Source: Antitrichia curtipendula
Lineage: Eukaryota > Streptophyta > Bryopsida > Hypnales > Leucodontaceae
NCBI GenBank assembly: GCA_951230915.1
Contig: OX579637.1
Location: 27,218,001-27,282,000, forward strand
Reading direction: 5' to 3'
Length of the DNA stretch: 64,000 nt
The translations under genes and the position numbers were made by a program. Under the pieces are notes generated by a model that did not search any database, had not been told where the DNA came from, and worked only from the letters and a program-made list of their open reading frames with translations. Below, in pieces: positions 35,020 through 45,838 of the stretch (position 1 is the first letter of the stretch; every line of letters begins with the position of its first letter).

Positions 35020-37536
35020 TCAATCTCCCAGTAGTTTGCCCAATACATTTGGGTCGTCTCGAGAACCACTTCCTTCTCCACGCTCATAGTTGGATGATTG
35101 TCCAATTACAAGTTTTCGCCTTGCACGAGTTCGCGAAGTTGGCCCATCCGCCTGAAGAATGGCTTCCAAAATGTTGTTGTCTTTCAAAGCTTGCAAAGTT
35201 CTCATGGTTTGGGGAGAGTGGGCTTCCATGATGTAATCAAGCGCTTGACTCCTGTAGTAAGGACAATATGTAGAGTCAAGGTCCGCTGCATCATCCAAAT
35301 CCTCTAGAGAAGAGTTCTCGTTCCGGTCGGGCGCCCTGTCACCGTGGGAATCCCAACGATGCCCCAGTGGATGAGGACCCCATTCAAAAGTATGGGTAGT
35401 GCTATTGTAAAACCCACCAAGGCACTGGTAAAAAAATGCCCTCTTCCCCTCGTTTCGAGTGCCTGTTCCCATCATCTTGAAAGCAACTTCGACTATTTCA
35501 GCCGGATTTGTTTCCCAATTCAATTGGGTCGTAATTTGTCCTGGATCTTGATCGTGCAAACCTTGTCGCCAGCTCCACACCAAATCCCGTCCCCAGAGTC
35601 CGATTTGATCGGTTGTAGTGGCATTATGTTTTCAAGAAGGGGGCATGTATGTCAATAAATTGAACATAACATACAGGCGTTTATGAAATGGCGCTGAACA
35701 AATGATACAACGCCGTCTAATAAGACACTGCAAGATGAGGCATTGAGGGTGGTAGACATGTGCGCATGATCCAAGAGCCCAACCGCCTTCTGGACCGAAC
35801 TCCTCTTGACAAATGGGGCATCTCGTATGATCCAAAACAAAACCAGCTGGTTTGGGCCATAGCAACCTTTGTTTTTCCTTATCCTCGTGACAAGATAGAC
35901 GGTTTTGGTAGTCCCAACCGTTGCGTATCCAATCTATTACATTTCCCTCCGAATCCTTCTCCGACATTGGCATATCATTGGGGAATAAATCTTCCAACAA
36001 TGCCCAAGATGTGAGTCCATTCTCACGCTTCGGTGCCTTGGCAATAAAAATTTTGGAAACCTTTTCCAACTCCTTTGCAACTTGTTGACATCTGTCAACT
36101 GATAGAATGCATGCAAGCTTCCAATGGTAGTGTGTCAATTGAATTTCATCCAACCGTGACTGAAGGACCTTATTTTCCTTCTGCAATTTCTTGTGCGCCG
36201 ATGACTGCACTGATGATTGTACCAACTGAGGAAGCGTTGGAAAAGAGAGCGAATCTTGCGTGCCATGGTCATCAATGGGAACCTTTCCAATGTCCAGCGT
36301 AGAGAGCAACTGATTTGCGGAAAGAGCACGCGTGAATGGCTTAGCACGCTTGCGGAGTGGAGAACGATCATTAACGTCATCCGTTAAATCTTCGACCACC
36401 TTATCTAGATGGTTTGCATCACGCTCAAGAAAGGCATCGTCCGCATCAGATACAATCAAACCCGTCTGAACGGTATCTCGAAGATGTTGCAGTTCAACAG
36501 ATTGATTAGCAATGGCAAGGCTTTTCTGTTTGCAATCCAATTGCAATTTGGTCACATTTGCTTCTAAAGAAGCAATCGTGGCATCTTTAATCTTTAACAG
36601 ATCCAACGCCTTTGCCAAAGTCATCACGTCATCATTTGCAGGTGTTTCTTCCTGCTGAGGGGGATTATAGTGGACGGTTTCTACCTCCATGGCCTCACCA
36701 TCGTCAAAATCAAAAACAGTGCCGACATCTGGGATAGGTTGAGGTGGAATTGGAATCGCCGAGGAAGTTGATGCGCCTACAGTCATTGTGGTGGAAGGCG
36801 GCACAGTTGATGGTGGTAGGTTGTTACGTTGTTGCGCGGGTCTTCTAGCCTCCGTACGAGCACGTGGCACTTGATTGGCTGTTGTCACAGGTTCCCTAGC
36901 TCGCATTGTCCTAGGCTCTCGCGTACCGTCTGAGTCGTTATCTTCCTCTGATGTCTCAGTCTCGGATTCATCAGCGCGTTGACTTCCATAAGCCTTCCAC
37001 ATAGGTCCAAGCCCCCCCTCTGGATAAAGGAGAACCCCTTTCGGAATGGTGTTCTCCGAACGTGTGATGTATGTCGTAGGTTTCACGGTACACCAATCTA
37101 CTTCTTTCTTCAAGACCACCTCCGCATAGACTCCTCTGGCTAAAAAGAGGGCGATCTCATTTCGTTCCACCGTGACGCGTTGATATAGGACTTGCCATAC
37201 TTCAATGCATCTTTGAACGAACTCTGCATTATCACAGAACTTCAAATTGGCCTTGTTGTGGTGTCGATGTTTATTACGCCGCCATGATGGAAACAGTTTA
37301 CTGATGTGGCACCACTCAATGTATTCCTTGCACATTCGTAATGTCCAGGGCCCATCTTCGTCCTCCCACCCCTTGAATGCCTGGTGGTTTGGATTGTTCA
37401 AGACATGCAAGCGCTTGCGATGACATTTGCCGTGACGTGGTCGATCCTTATCTTTGGTAGCCTTGCGCTCAGCTCCCGTCACACGTGTAGCATTTGGAAC
37501 TGGAGGTGTCTCTGGAATATCGTTGCTGGTAGCCAT
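35020..37536 (-). pseudogene. WCHI-domain family protein C with RING-H2 finger, one in-frame stop
   Basis: Frame from ATG 37536 gives 634 codons to a TGA at 35632-35634. The same frame then stays open for ~187 or more further codons to 35020, so the TGA looks like an internal change (CGA to TGA would restore Arg) or the true end with a decayed tail. Residues 52-151 are the domain shared with A and B (FKGW, EWCHISKLFP, F..RCIEVW, VYAEV, VDW). A Pro/Thr/Glu-rich acidic linker and a coiled coil around 305-350 follow. At 573-613 there is a RING-H2-type zinc finger: CPIC, then SCAHVYHPQC, then CIIC. RING-H2 domains usually act as E3 ubiquitin ligases, so a role in ubiquitin transfer is inferred. 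Downstream of the stop the tail is Trp- and acid-rich (WGRDLVWSWRQG). Preceded by TATAAGG and array 6. Confidence 0.75.
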
Positions 37537-37752
37537 GATCGCTTGGCGATATTGATTTTACCCGCAACCGTGCACAAATATCTTCTTACAGCTATCCTCT
37601 TGAAAAGTACCAACGCAAAATTCTGAGCTTTAACGAAACAAATAGGTAGGAAAAAAGCTTCAACTTTGCGGACCACGCATGCAGTCTTTGAAGAATACAA
37701 GCCGAAGAGCCTCAAAGTTGAAGAAAAGAGCCTAACAATGAAGTAGGAGACC

Positions 37753-37759
37753 CCTTATA
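37753..37759 (-). promoter_or_regulatory. TATA box, gene C
   Basis: TATAAGG on the minus strand directly next to the first box of array 6 (gactggcggtcc) and 217 bp before the ATG of gene C. Confidence 0.55.
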
Positions 37760-37760
37760 A

Positions 37761-38145
37761 GGACCGCCAGTCGCTTTCAGGGCAAGTGCGGGACTGGAGA
37801 CCGCGTGGGGCGACTGCGGGTCCTCCTGGGGCGACCGCGGGTCCAACCTGGGCGGGTGCGTGTGGGGCGACCGCCGGTGGACGTGGGCGGGTTCGGATAA
37901 GGCGACCGGCGGTCCGTTTGGGGCGAGTGCGGGTGGACTTCGGTGCGCATGGGGCGACCGGCCGTCCGCCTGGGGCGGGTGCGCAACTTCGGTGTGCATG
38001 GGGCAACCGGCGGTCCGCCTGCGTGGGGTGCGCGACCTCGGGTGCACCTGGGGCGACCGCCGGTCCGATCCCACCGTCGGTCGCCCCACCCGCAGTCGCC
38101 CCACCCGCAGTCGCCCAAGGCGACCGTCGGTCGCCTTTTTTCGTG
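37761..38145 (-). promoter_or_regulatory. GC-rich palindromic-box array 6 (gene C)
   Basis: The longest array in front of a WCHI-domain gene: about ten boxes such as ggggcgaccgccggt, aggcgaccggcggtcc and ggggcgagtgcgggt over ~385 bp. At its far end the box order inverts (ccgtcggtcgccccacccgc), making a small inverted cluster. Confidence 0.7.
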
Positions 38146-38867
38146 ACACGTGGATGCCACATGGCGGCCACATGGCCCATGGTAAATGCGTGGTAAAAAT
38201 TTAAAAGTCAAAGGTAACTTTGACTCTTATTAGACGGACGGGGGGATCTATTAGACGTCTGTGACGTCGCGCTGTCGCGACAGAAAACCCTGAGTGACAG
38301 GGCAGGTCTGAATAGAAATTGTAGGCTGGATTTCTGCCTGGACTCGTTCTGACAAGGTGCATGACTGTTGCATGTAGTACCTGCCACACTACTAAATGGC
38401 AGGGCCAGCAGTTGGTAGTTGAAGGGACCTCCGCCAGCAGACAGCCACCACATAACCACTTGAATGTTGAAATTCTAAACTTCTTGGTAAAATTGGTTGG
38501 TACAAAGATATAAGATTTTTGAAAGGCCTACCAATGATTATTTAATTATAGAAATTAATATCCCTTCTAACAGCTTCTTTTCTCATAAATAGCTATAATG
38601 TATCAAGTTTTTAGTATACTATCTATGAATCTGAAATTAAGAATTCAATACATCGTACTTTCCTTTCAAATCCAAGGAATTAGATTTATTTGTATCTTCA
38701 TGTGAAGAGCCGTCATTTGCATCATGCAAAAATATACTATACCACAGCTAATATAAAAACCGTCACGAAATTTGCAATGAATGCAAAGTTGCAATTACTA
38801 AGTAGCCCTGCAAAATAGGGTGTACAGTCTTCTTCTTCATTCCTTCACAACACTTAGAGAAGGTGTA
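38146..38867. other. spacer, no gene seen
   Basis: No supported frame, RNA gene or clear repeat. Confidence 0.4.
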
Positions 38868-39487
38868 AACCCTACAACACATTTTGTAGAACAAACACAT
38901 AGGTAGTCAAAGCATATACACCATTGAAGTAGACATGGATCCTTGCAACATCATTACTGTAGACAGTGAAGTTACCCTCACACAGTGTACTTCCAACAAT
39001 GTTGTCGCCAAGGTTGGAGGGTTGCTTCCCTGATTCAACACATAGTATGTTACTACCTCTCAAGAGGGCTCAACCTACCCATCTCTTAGCATAGTGAGTG
39101 GTTTGGAACTTGCATTGAAAGGAAAATGTGAAATTCCATTAGCTATTTCTTGTGAGGACAAACTACATCAGTTGCTTCTACTAATAGAGAATGCTAGCAA
39201 TGTATAGGCTTTTGAAGTAGTAGCACTACCTAATATCAATCACTTGATATCTCTGCCTATGACGAAAGGAAGTCAAAATTGGCCACCTGATCCAAAAGTA
39301 GCCACACTCTGTCACCATTTCTACAAGCAAGCAGCCCACGCTTTAGGTTGGTACCACAGATGGAAATTTCATATAGACATTCACACATTCATTGAGCAGA
39401 AGGTCTAGCCATATCAAACATCTACAGCAAAGAAAGTGGGGGACAGAAGACATGCCCAGACTTCCATGATTTTTTAAAGGAAAATGG
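38868..39487 (+). pseudogene. decayed exon, unrecognised protein
   Basis: One plus-strand frame reads as protein for about 200 codons but carries six stops: TAG 38887, TGA 39031, TAG 39043, TAG 39205, TAG 39406 and TAA 39475. Blocks between them are convincingly protein-like (NIITVDSEVTLTQCT, GLELALKGKCEIPLAISCED, CHHFYKQAAHALGWYHRW). No frameshift is needed. At 39488 the frame meets a consensus splice donor (GGTAAGT). No domain is recognised. All six stops are one transition from CAG, CAA or CGA. Confidence 0.55.
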
Positions 39488-40552
39488 GTAAGTATTCAAT
39501 CATTACCTGATTTTTTTGTTCTGGTAACTACAAGATAGAAGTTCCACAACATTTGTTGATCAGATTCTCCTGCACTTGATGACCTACATGAAAACATCAC
39601 AGCTTCATTAGTATTTTTCTCAACTATAGAGGAAGTTGGTCATGACATACATGTAGCTCACACTTTCATTTTTATATGCCATAGATGATAACTTTGCTTC
39701 TAGACAGCAAGGAACACTGACGTCCACTATCTCTGCAGAACGTCCTAGTTAGGGTTCTGTAAATTTTTTTAAAAATTAACAAGTTTGAGTGTCTTTGCCA
39801 AGATGAGTCCTCAGTTCTATACATAGAATTGCTAACTTCTTAAGCATACATGAGATAGGAAGTTCGAGGTTCTGCCACGACCTGTAGCTGCTACGGTTCA
39901 TACAGAGCACTTTCAATGATCAAGAGTTTCATTTTTGTTCACTTCCAATTTCTAAGTGCATCGGATTTAGATTTGCCATACCTGCGTATTTTGTCAGATT
40001 GCTTCACTACTTGATGTTGACAAGTACCGCAACTACTGTCCCAAGTTGTTTTTGTCGCCTTCTTTTGTTTTTGCAAAAGTGGCTTTCCATTTAAAACGCA
40101 TGTGCATCTCTAAACCAAAAGGATTGCTTCAGAAATGAGTTGAACATATTAGCATGTGTATACTAGAAGAACTGCTTGACCAATGACTTGAACACATACT
40201 GGACAAACACAGTAATGCAAAAGATAAACAAACTAATGCAAACACAAAGATGAAATGAACTTACCTTTCTTGTGTGCCTCCTCTCAGCTTGCGAAGGATG
40301 ATATTCCTCCAAGGAGGAGTGAGTGGGTGCGGAACAGGTGGCACCCCAGTCCAGAAGCTCTAGAGCCACCCAGTAATCTCCTGTCAATTCCAAGCACGAG
40401 CACCGGCAATGATGACAAGAGAAGTCCTAGTACAGATTGCGATATGCATACGGATAACAATAAGAGAGAGTTTCTTGCTTTGTGACTCACGTCATTACTG
40501 CCCTACTAACTTACAAAACACCTCCGTTAGTACAAACTATTGTGAAGAAGAC
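39488..40552. other. spacer or intron, no gene supported
   Basis: A 76-codon plus frame at 40255-40485 is Ser/Pro-rich and may be an exon, but nothing identifies it. Confidence 0.35.
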
Positions 40553-40640
40553 GTTGGAGCATCGATATAAGACATTGGAGCATCGATACAAGACATGGGA
40601 GCATCAATACAAGATGTGGGAGCATCGATACAAGAAGAAT
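40553..40640 (+). repeat. 20-21-bp tandem repeat encoding D.GASIQ
   Basis: Four tandem units of ~21 bp (gacattggagcatcgatacaa and variants). In one plus-strand frame each unit gives D.GASI followed by Gln, except that the first has TAA (40568-40570) where the others have CAA. It may be an N-terminal part of the transposase gene that follows. Confidence 0.65.
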
Positions 40641-41060
40641 GTCAGCACACGATAGAAGACCTCGATTCTACACAGAAGAGAATGACATGTTAATCCCAGA
40701 AGCGGAAGATGAGTACTTTCTAAGTCAAGATCAAGACAAGAAGCAAGGAACCGCAATAGCAGCTGCGATGAACATTTCATTGACACCGACAATGAAGATA
40801 GCGAAGACGAAATCGGAAGACAGGAGGGTTGGGCGTGGTTGCCTGAGGTTCTATACAACTCACAGTCGTTGTAGCAGGGCGGCCACACCGAAGGATGTAG
40901 AGAAGCTGAACAACACGGCCACGATGAAGGCGGGGAGCCGAGTCGAGATAAATCCAAGAATACGATTGACTACGCAGGCGGCGACTTGGGCGGAGAGGAA
41001 GTCCGGCGTTTTCTGTGGAGCGCATGCGACGACTTGGCTGGAGAGGGAGACTAGCGGAGG

Positions 41061-43093
41061 ATGGAGAGCAAAGGCGGCAAAGCTGGCGATGGGCGCAAGA
41101 TGCACAGCAGCGACAAGCAAGAAGGGGGAGCAACGGGCTGCCGCAAGACGGGGAGGGTAGGCAAAGAAGGACCAGTCGACTGCAGAGCAAGAAGACGGCC
41201 CGATGGCATCCCATGTAGCGACGCAAGCGGGAGGAGGGGGTTTCAAAATTTTCTGACTTCGACCTCACAGGCGAGGCCCAATATTGTCTTCAACGGCAGA
41301 CTGCCAGATGGAAAGCAAATGCCAATGGTCACTTCATATGAAGCAAATTTTGAAGATGTATATGACATTGGAGGCAATGACCAAAACTTCCATTCAAGCA
41401 ATACGGGAGGTAGTACAGGACTGCCGGGAGGTCCAGACAATGTGCTAAATCCTTCTAGAAGCCTTGAATATTTTCAGCTTGGCTTTGATTCATTACAATC
41501 TGGCATTGCTACTGGTGTCCCAGAGTATGAAGATTATGAGAATGAATATGCAAATTACAAAGTAGAAATATCGGAGAACACAGATGTGGGTGATCCTAGT
41601 ACTGTGAACCATATTTTCCGAGAATCCACATGGCAACAATCTCATTTCACATGTTGTCCACCACCAAGAGAATTTGTTGATGTCAGCGGTGCTAATACAC
41701 ATTACCAATGTATGCCCTCTTTCATGCAACTTTTCTCTTTATTCTGGCCTTATACCCTTCTGAGGAAAATAGTTGTAGAAACTAATTTGTACGCAACAAC
41801 ACCTGATGATGATGGTGTTCTTCCGGAAAGAATGCTTGGGTGCACCTAAATGTAGCTGGCCTGAAGGCGTTCATGGCAGTCTCTATGCTTATTGGGCTGA
41901 AAAGGCAACCTAATATGAAAACTTATTGGGCAAAGAAAAGATCATTTTTCCATTGCCCACGTATATCTCAAGTTTTCACTCGAGCAAGGTTCCAAAGCCT
42001 AATGAAGTGTTTACATGTTACAAATCTGGCAAATTATGTTTCAAAGAGAGAAGTACCGGGGTATGACAAGATGGGTCAGGTTCGCTGGCTAGTAAGTGAT
42101 ATATTGGATAGCTTCAAGGAAAACTGGAAACTTGGAAAATTCATCACTATTGATGAAATAATGATTCGGTATAAGGGTTCATACTGTCCTGCTAGACAAT
42201 ACATGCCGAAGAAACCACAGAAATGGAGCATAAAAGTGTGGTGCCTTGCTGACTCGAAATCGAAGTACGTTTACAATTTCAACATTTACTGTGGAGCTCA
42301 TCAAGCAGTGGCCAGCACGAAAAATGCGGTTGTTCAATGTGGTCAACCTCGTCTAGCTCAAACTGTGGTTATGGATTTGGTACATGGTCTTGGAGGGAAG
42401 GGACATGTTCTAGTAACAGACAACTTTTTTTCAAGTATTGGCTTATTCCTTGAGTTGGCAGAGAATGAAATTTTTGCAATGGGGACCATACGTTCAAATC
42501 GCATCAATTTACCACTAGAGTTGAAGACTTTGAAAAATTGGACCACTTCACCACAAGGAACTATTGTGTGGAGAATGCATGAAAGTAGATGCATCTGTTG
42601 TGTCATGTGGAAGGACAAGCGTCTAGTGTTGCTAATTTCCACAAATGCACAATCAATATCATGTCCATGTATTCCCATTCCAACGGTGCCTCGTAGGAAT
42701 GGGGCCGTTCGAAATCAAGTACCGACATCACCGGTTCATTTGGAATATACAACACATATGAGGAGCCGAGATGTTGCAGATCAGTTGAGGGCCTCTTATA
42801 CATGCCAAATGAGATCTCATAAGTGGTGGCATCGTGTCTTTTCATTCCTTACTACTATCGTGAACATGTACATTTTGTACAAAGATCTTATAGGTGTTTA
42901 TCACCAAGGAAAATTACCAATGACGCACTTGCAATTCAAGACTAATCTCTGTGATGTTTTACTACAGAATTGGAGGGGCCGTGAGGTGGAAGGACCAAGG
43001 GAGGATGAAGCACAAAGGCATTTGCCAACATGGAGTCGTACACGCCGTGCTTGTGTTGTTTGTGGAAATTGTCTTTGCTCTTACTATTGCTGA
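41061..43093 (+). pseudogene. piggyBac-type transposase gene, frameshifted
   Basis: Cut-and-paste transposase of the piggyBac (DDE_Tnp_1_7) type. The first frame (41061-41849) has a low-complexity N-terminus, then the family's entry region (FMQLFSLFWPYTLLRKIVVETN). A one-base loss near 41815-41835 moves the rest into another frame (to 43093). There TIDEIMIRYKG supplies D1 (D105 of that frame), LVTDNFFSS D2 (D194), and HMRSRDVADQ D3 (D311), followed by KWWHRVF. The C-terminal cysteine-rich finger begins with CVVCGNC and is cut by TGA at 43091-43093; the same frame continues with further Cys and His (NRRCFEKFH), so the stop is premature. Catalytic residues are present but the gene is inactive as read. 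It could be related to the TTAA elements in this window; its own ends were not found. Confidence 0.85.
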
Positions 43094-43359
43094 GCTCACA
43101 ATAGGATGTATATGTGTTTGAACCGTAGATGTTTTGAAAAATTTCACTATGGCACAGTCAGTGCTGGCACTGGACGTTGGGGTCCCCGCAGACATCGGTA
43201 AATCTATGCAAAGGATGTTTTTCTAAACATTTTCTGTTTATTGTAATGATTAAAGGTTGTAGCTTCTACGGCATTTGAAAATTGTCGCTCACTTTATTTT
43301 CTAGGACAATGTCTTATACAGAACTTCCTTGTTGTAGGGGCGCAAATGACTCATCTTAT

Positions 43360-44110
43360 TTCTTACAACACATTATAGTTGTAAAGATTTTTTGAACTCG
43401 ATTCTAGCTTTTCATTTCACCCCTTTCTTATTAGAAGAATGTCTTCCTTATGTCCTTCCCTAGTTTTTATAGGGTTACAAGGACAATTATTTCATATAAC
43501 ACATAGTTGTGACTAAGGTATTAGACCAAGAATTCGTCAGTTCTATAAGATGCTATCTTCATTAGAAAGATGAAGGGGTTTTTTTCCCAATTTATTGGAG
43601 GTAGAAGCTTGACAAGTCCATATAACACATATGGGGAGTTTTTGTTATATACAATGCTAGTTCACTTTGTATTTGACCTCTTCATAATTTCAACCAAGTT
43701 TTAAGAAATTTTTTTTGAATGGAAATACAATTATTTCAGCTAACACATTGTGGACAACAAAATTTTAAATAAATTTTTATTTGCTTCCAACGAGACCCCT
43801 CACATACTTCTAAAATGCTTAATACCTTTCAATTCCAATAAAATTGATATGCATGTCAGTAACATGATATCATATAACACATAGTCATGAAGTTGATTTC
43901 ACACTTTTTTCTCTGTTTTCAATTTTACCCATTCTAGATGTCAACAATGTCTTCCATTTTCATTTAAAAATTCTTTGTAGGGATGAAAGTCTTATAATTC
44001 CATATAACACGTACTCTTCTAAAAATTTTAGGAACATTATTCTTCATTGTGTAAGTGACCCCTACATTATATGCAAAACGTTGATGACATTCAATTTCTT
44101 CCATATAAGA
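43360..44110. repeat. degenerate ~128-bp tandem array
   Basis: The motif catataacacat and variants recurs near 43366, 43493, 43619, 43738, 43871, 44003 and 44099, spaced 97 to 133 bp. Between them are diverged copies of a unit mentioning ttctaatgaaa and ttcaatt. It lies directly 3' of the piggyBac-type gene. Confidence 0.55.
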
Positions 44111-45838
44111 CTACATTGACAAAAACATTGTATACTTTCATTTTTTGCTTTGTTCTCCACCCTTAGAAGAATATAAATGACAATGCCATGGTGATATTAT
44201 GAATTACAAAAAGCCCTACCAGCACTGATGATGTCATTATTTCTAATGAAAGCTCTTTTCAAATTGTATGCAATCCGACCAAAGAGCAACGTAATCCCAC
44301 CGGACAGGAGCGCATTGCTGTTATTTTTTTATGCATGTTCTTTTTCCAAATGGCTATATGCAAAAGATGTAGTCTTTTTTTTTGATAAATAAATTTTCTT
44401 TTCTTATGGTCAAAGTTTATAGAGTATTATTGTATTTCCAGAACAGTAGCCTCATTTTATTGAGCTATCAGTTTGTTTTCAAATGCATATCAGCATGTAA
44501 TGGCATGATTATTTTTGAAAAAAAATGGTCCTTCTCCAAAAGGGGGGACAAAAAGTGTCCAATGCTCCTACAATTTACTACAAAAATGTGAAGGAAAAAG
44601 CCTCAAAAAATTTAGAAATTGAAAGCGCCCCGACAACCTTATGCCACTTTCAAAATACAGAGTGCACAACCAGCACAACTTGAACAAAGATAGAGTGAGT
44701 AGCGGTTTTCCCTCCCAAGCCAAAGGCCAAAAAAAAAGGAGATACAGACAACCCCCCAAATAGTAGAGCCAAATGCCACATTCAAAATGGTGAGCAACAA
44801 CCCTATTCAAGAAATGGGATGCCACAAGTGAAAACCAAATATACAAGCCAATAGCCAATGAACAAATGTGCAATCCAAAGTTAGGAAAACATACTAGTAA
44901 ATGCATAAGCCAAATAGACGTTGTGATGACAAATGACATCAATTGAAAATACAACTAAAAATGCATATTCAAGATAAGCAAAACAATATGGCAGAAACCA
45001 AAAGACTGAAGCCCCCACAAAAGGGCTAACTAGAAGCAAAATAAAAACTGCAAAGGCATGAGCCAAAAATACAAAATAATGACACAAGCAAATACCATAA
45101 ATATTGCCTATACCTCCTCCCTAAAGGAATCTATAAAGGAATCCTCCCCCAAAGGGTATTAGTCACATTAGTCACACTTGAACCAATCTCCTAAGATACG
45201 TCCCTTCTATATTTGGAAATGATCTCAAAACTTCCCAGTACTTGCAACTAAACCTAAACAAGCACTTCAACATAAAAAATCGGAAAAGTCAATGCCAATT
45301 CCTCATTTTATGTCAATGTGAAGTAAAACAATCAAAAAATAGTGGAAAATTCAAAAAGTGTCCAATGCTTTTACAATTTGACATGTAGGTGCCTCATATA
45401 GTAAACTATATATACACCAATTTGTAAAAAATTTCACCCATCTAAGCCAAAATTTACTCAATTGAGACTAAGGTGACTAATGTGACTAGGAGACATAAGT
45501 CATATTAGTCACATTCAACCAAATCTTATACAAATTTTACATATTGAAACTCATTTTTTTCAAATTTTTTGTATATTTATTTTTGAATGTTTATATTTTA
45601 TTTAGGATTAGGATTTTGGAGTTCTACAGTAATAATTTAAATTCAACAATGCAAATATACAATATGTAAAGAATGTTTTTTATTTTTTGGTGGATCTTAT
45701 CATACATGTATTTTTTTTTACATTTGAACTATGCATTATATATAAATACATATTTTTCAATTACACAATTATTGGCTCATGGCATATTGTCATTTTTGTT
45801 AAACTCCTATACAATTCTCTCCAAAAAAAATAAAAAGT
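44111..45838. other. AT-rich spacer, no gene seen
   Basis: Contains repeated gtgactaatgtgact-type phrases near 45160 and 45470 and T-rich runs. No supported coding region. Confidence 0.45.

Noticed and set aside
37712..38211. Five overlapping frames of 110-150 codons on both strands
   Set aside because: Same cause: low stop density in the GC-rich array 6.
40639..41268. Overlapping frames on both strands before the transposase
   Set aside because: A locally GC-rich, low-complexity region; only the plus frame that leads into the piggyBac-type core is kept.
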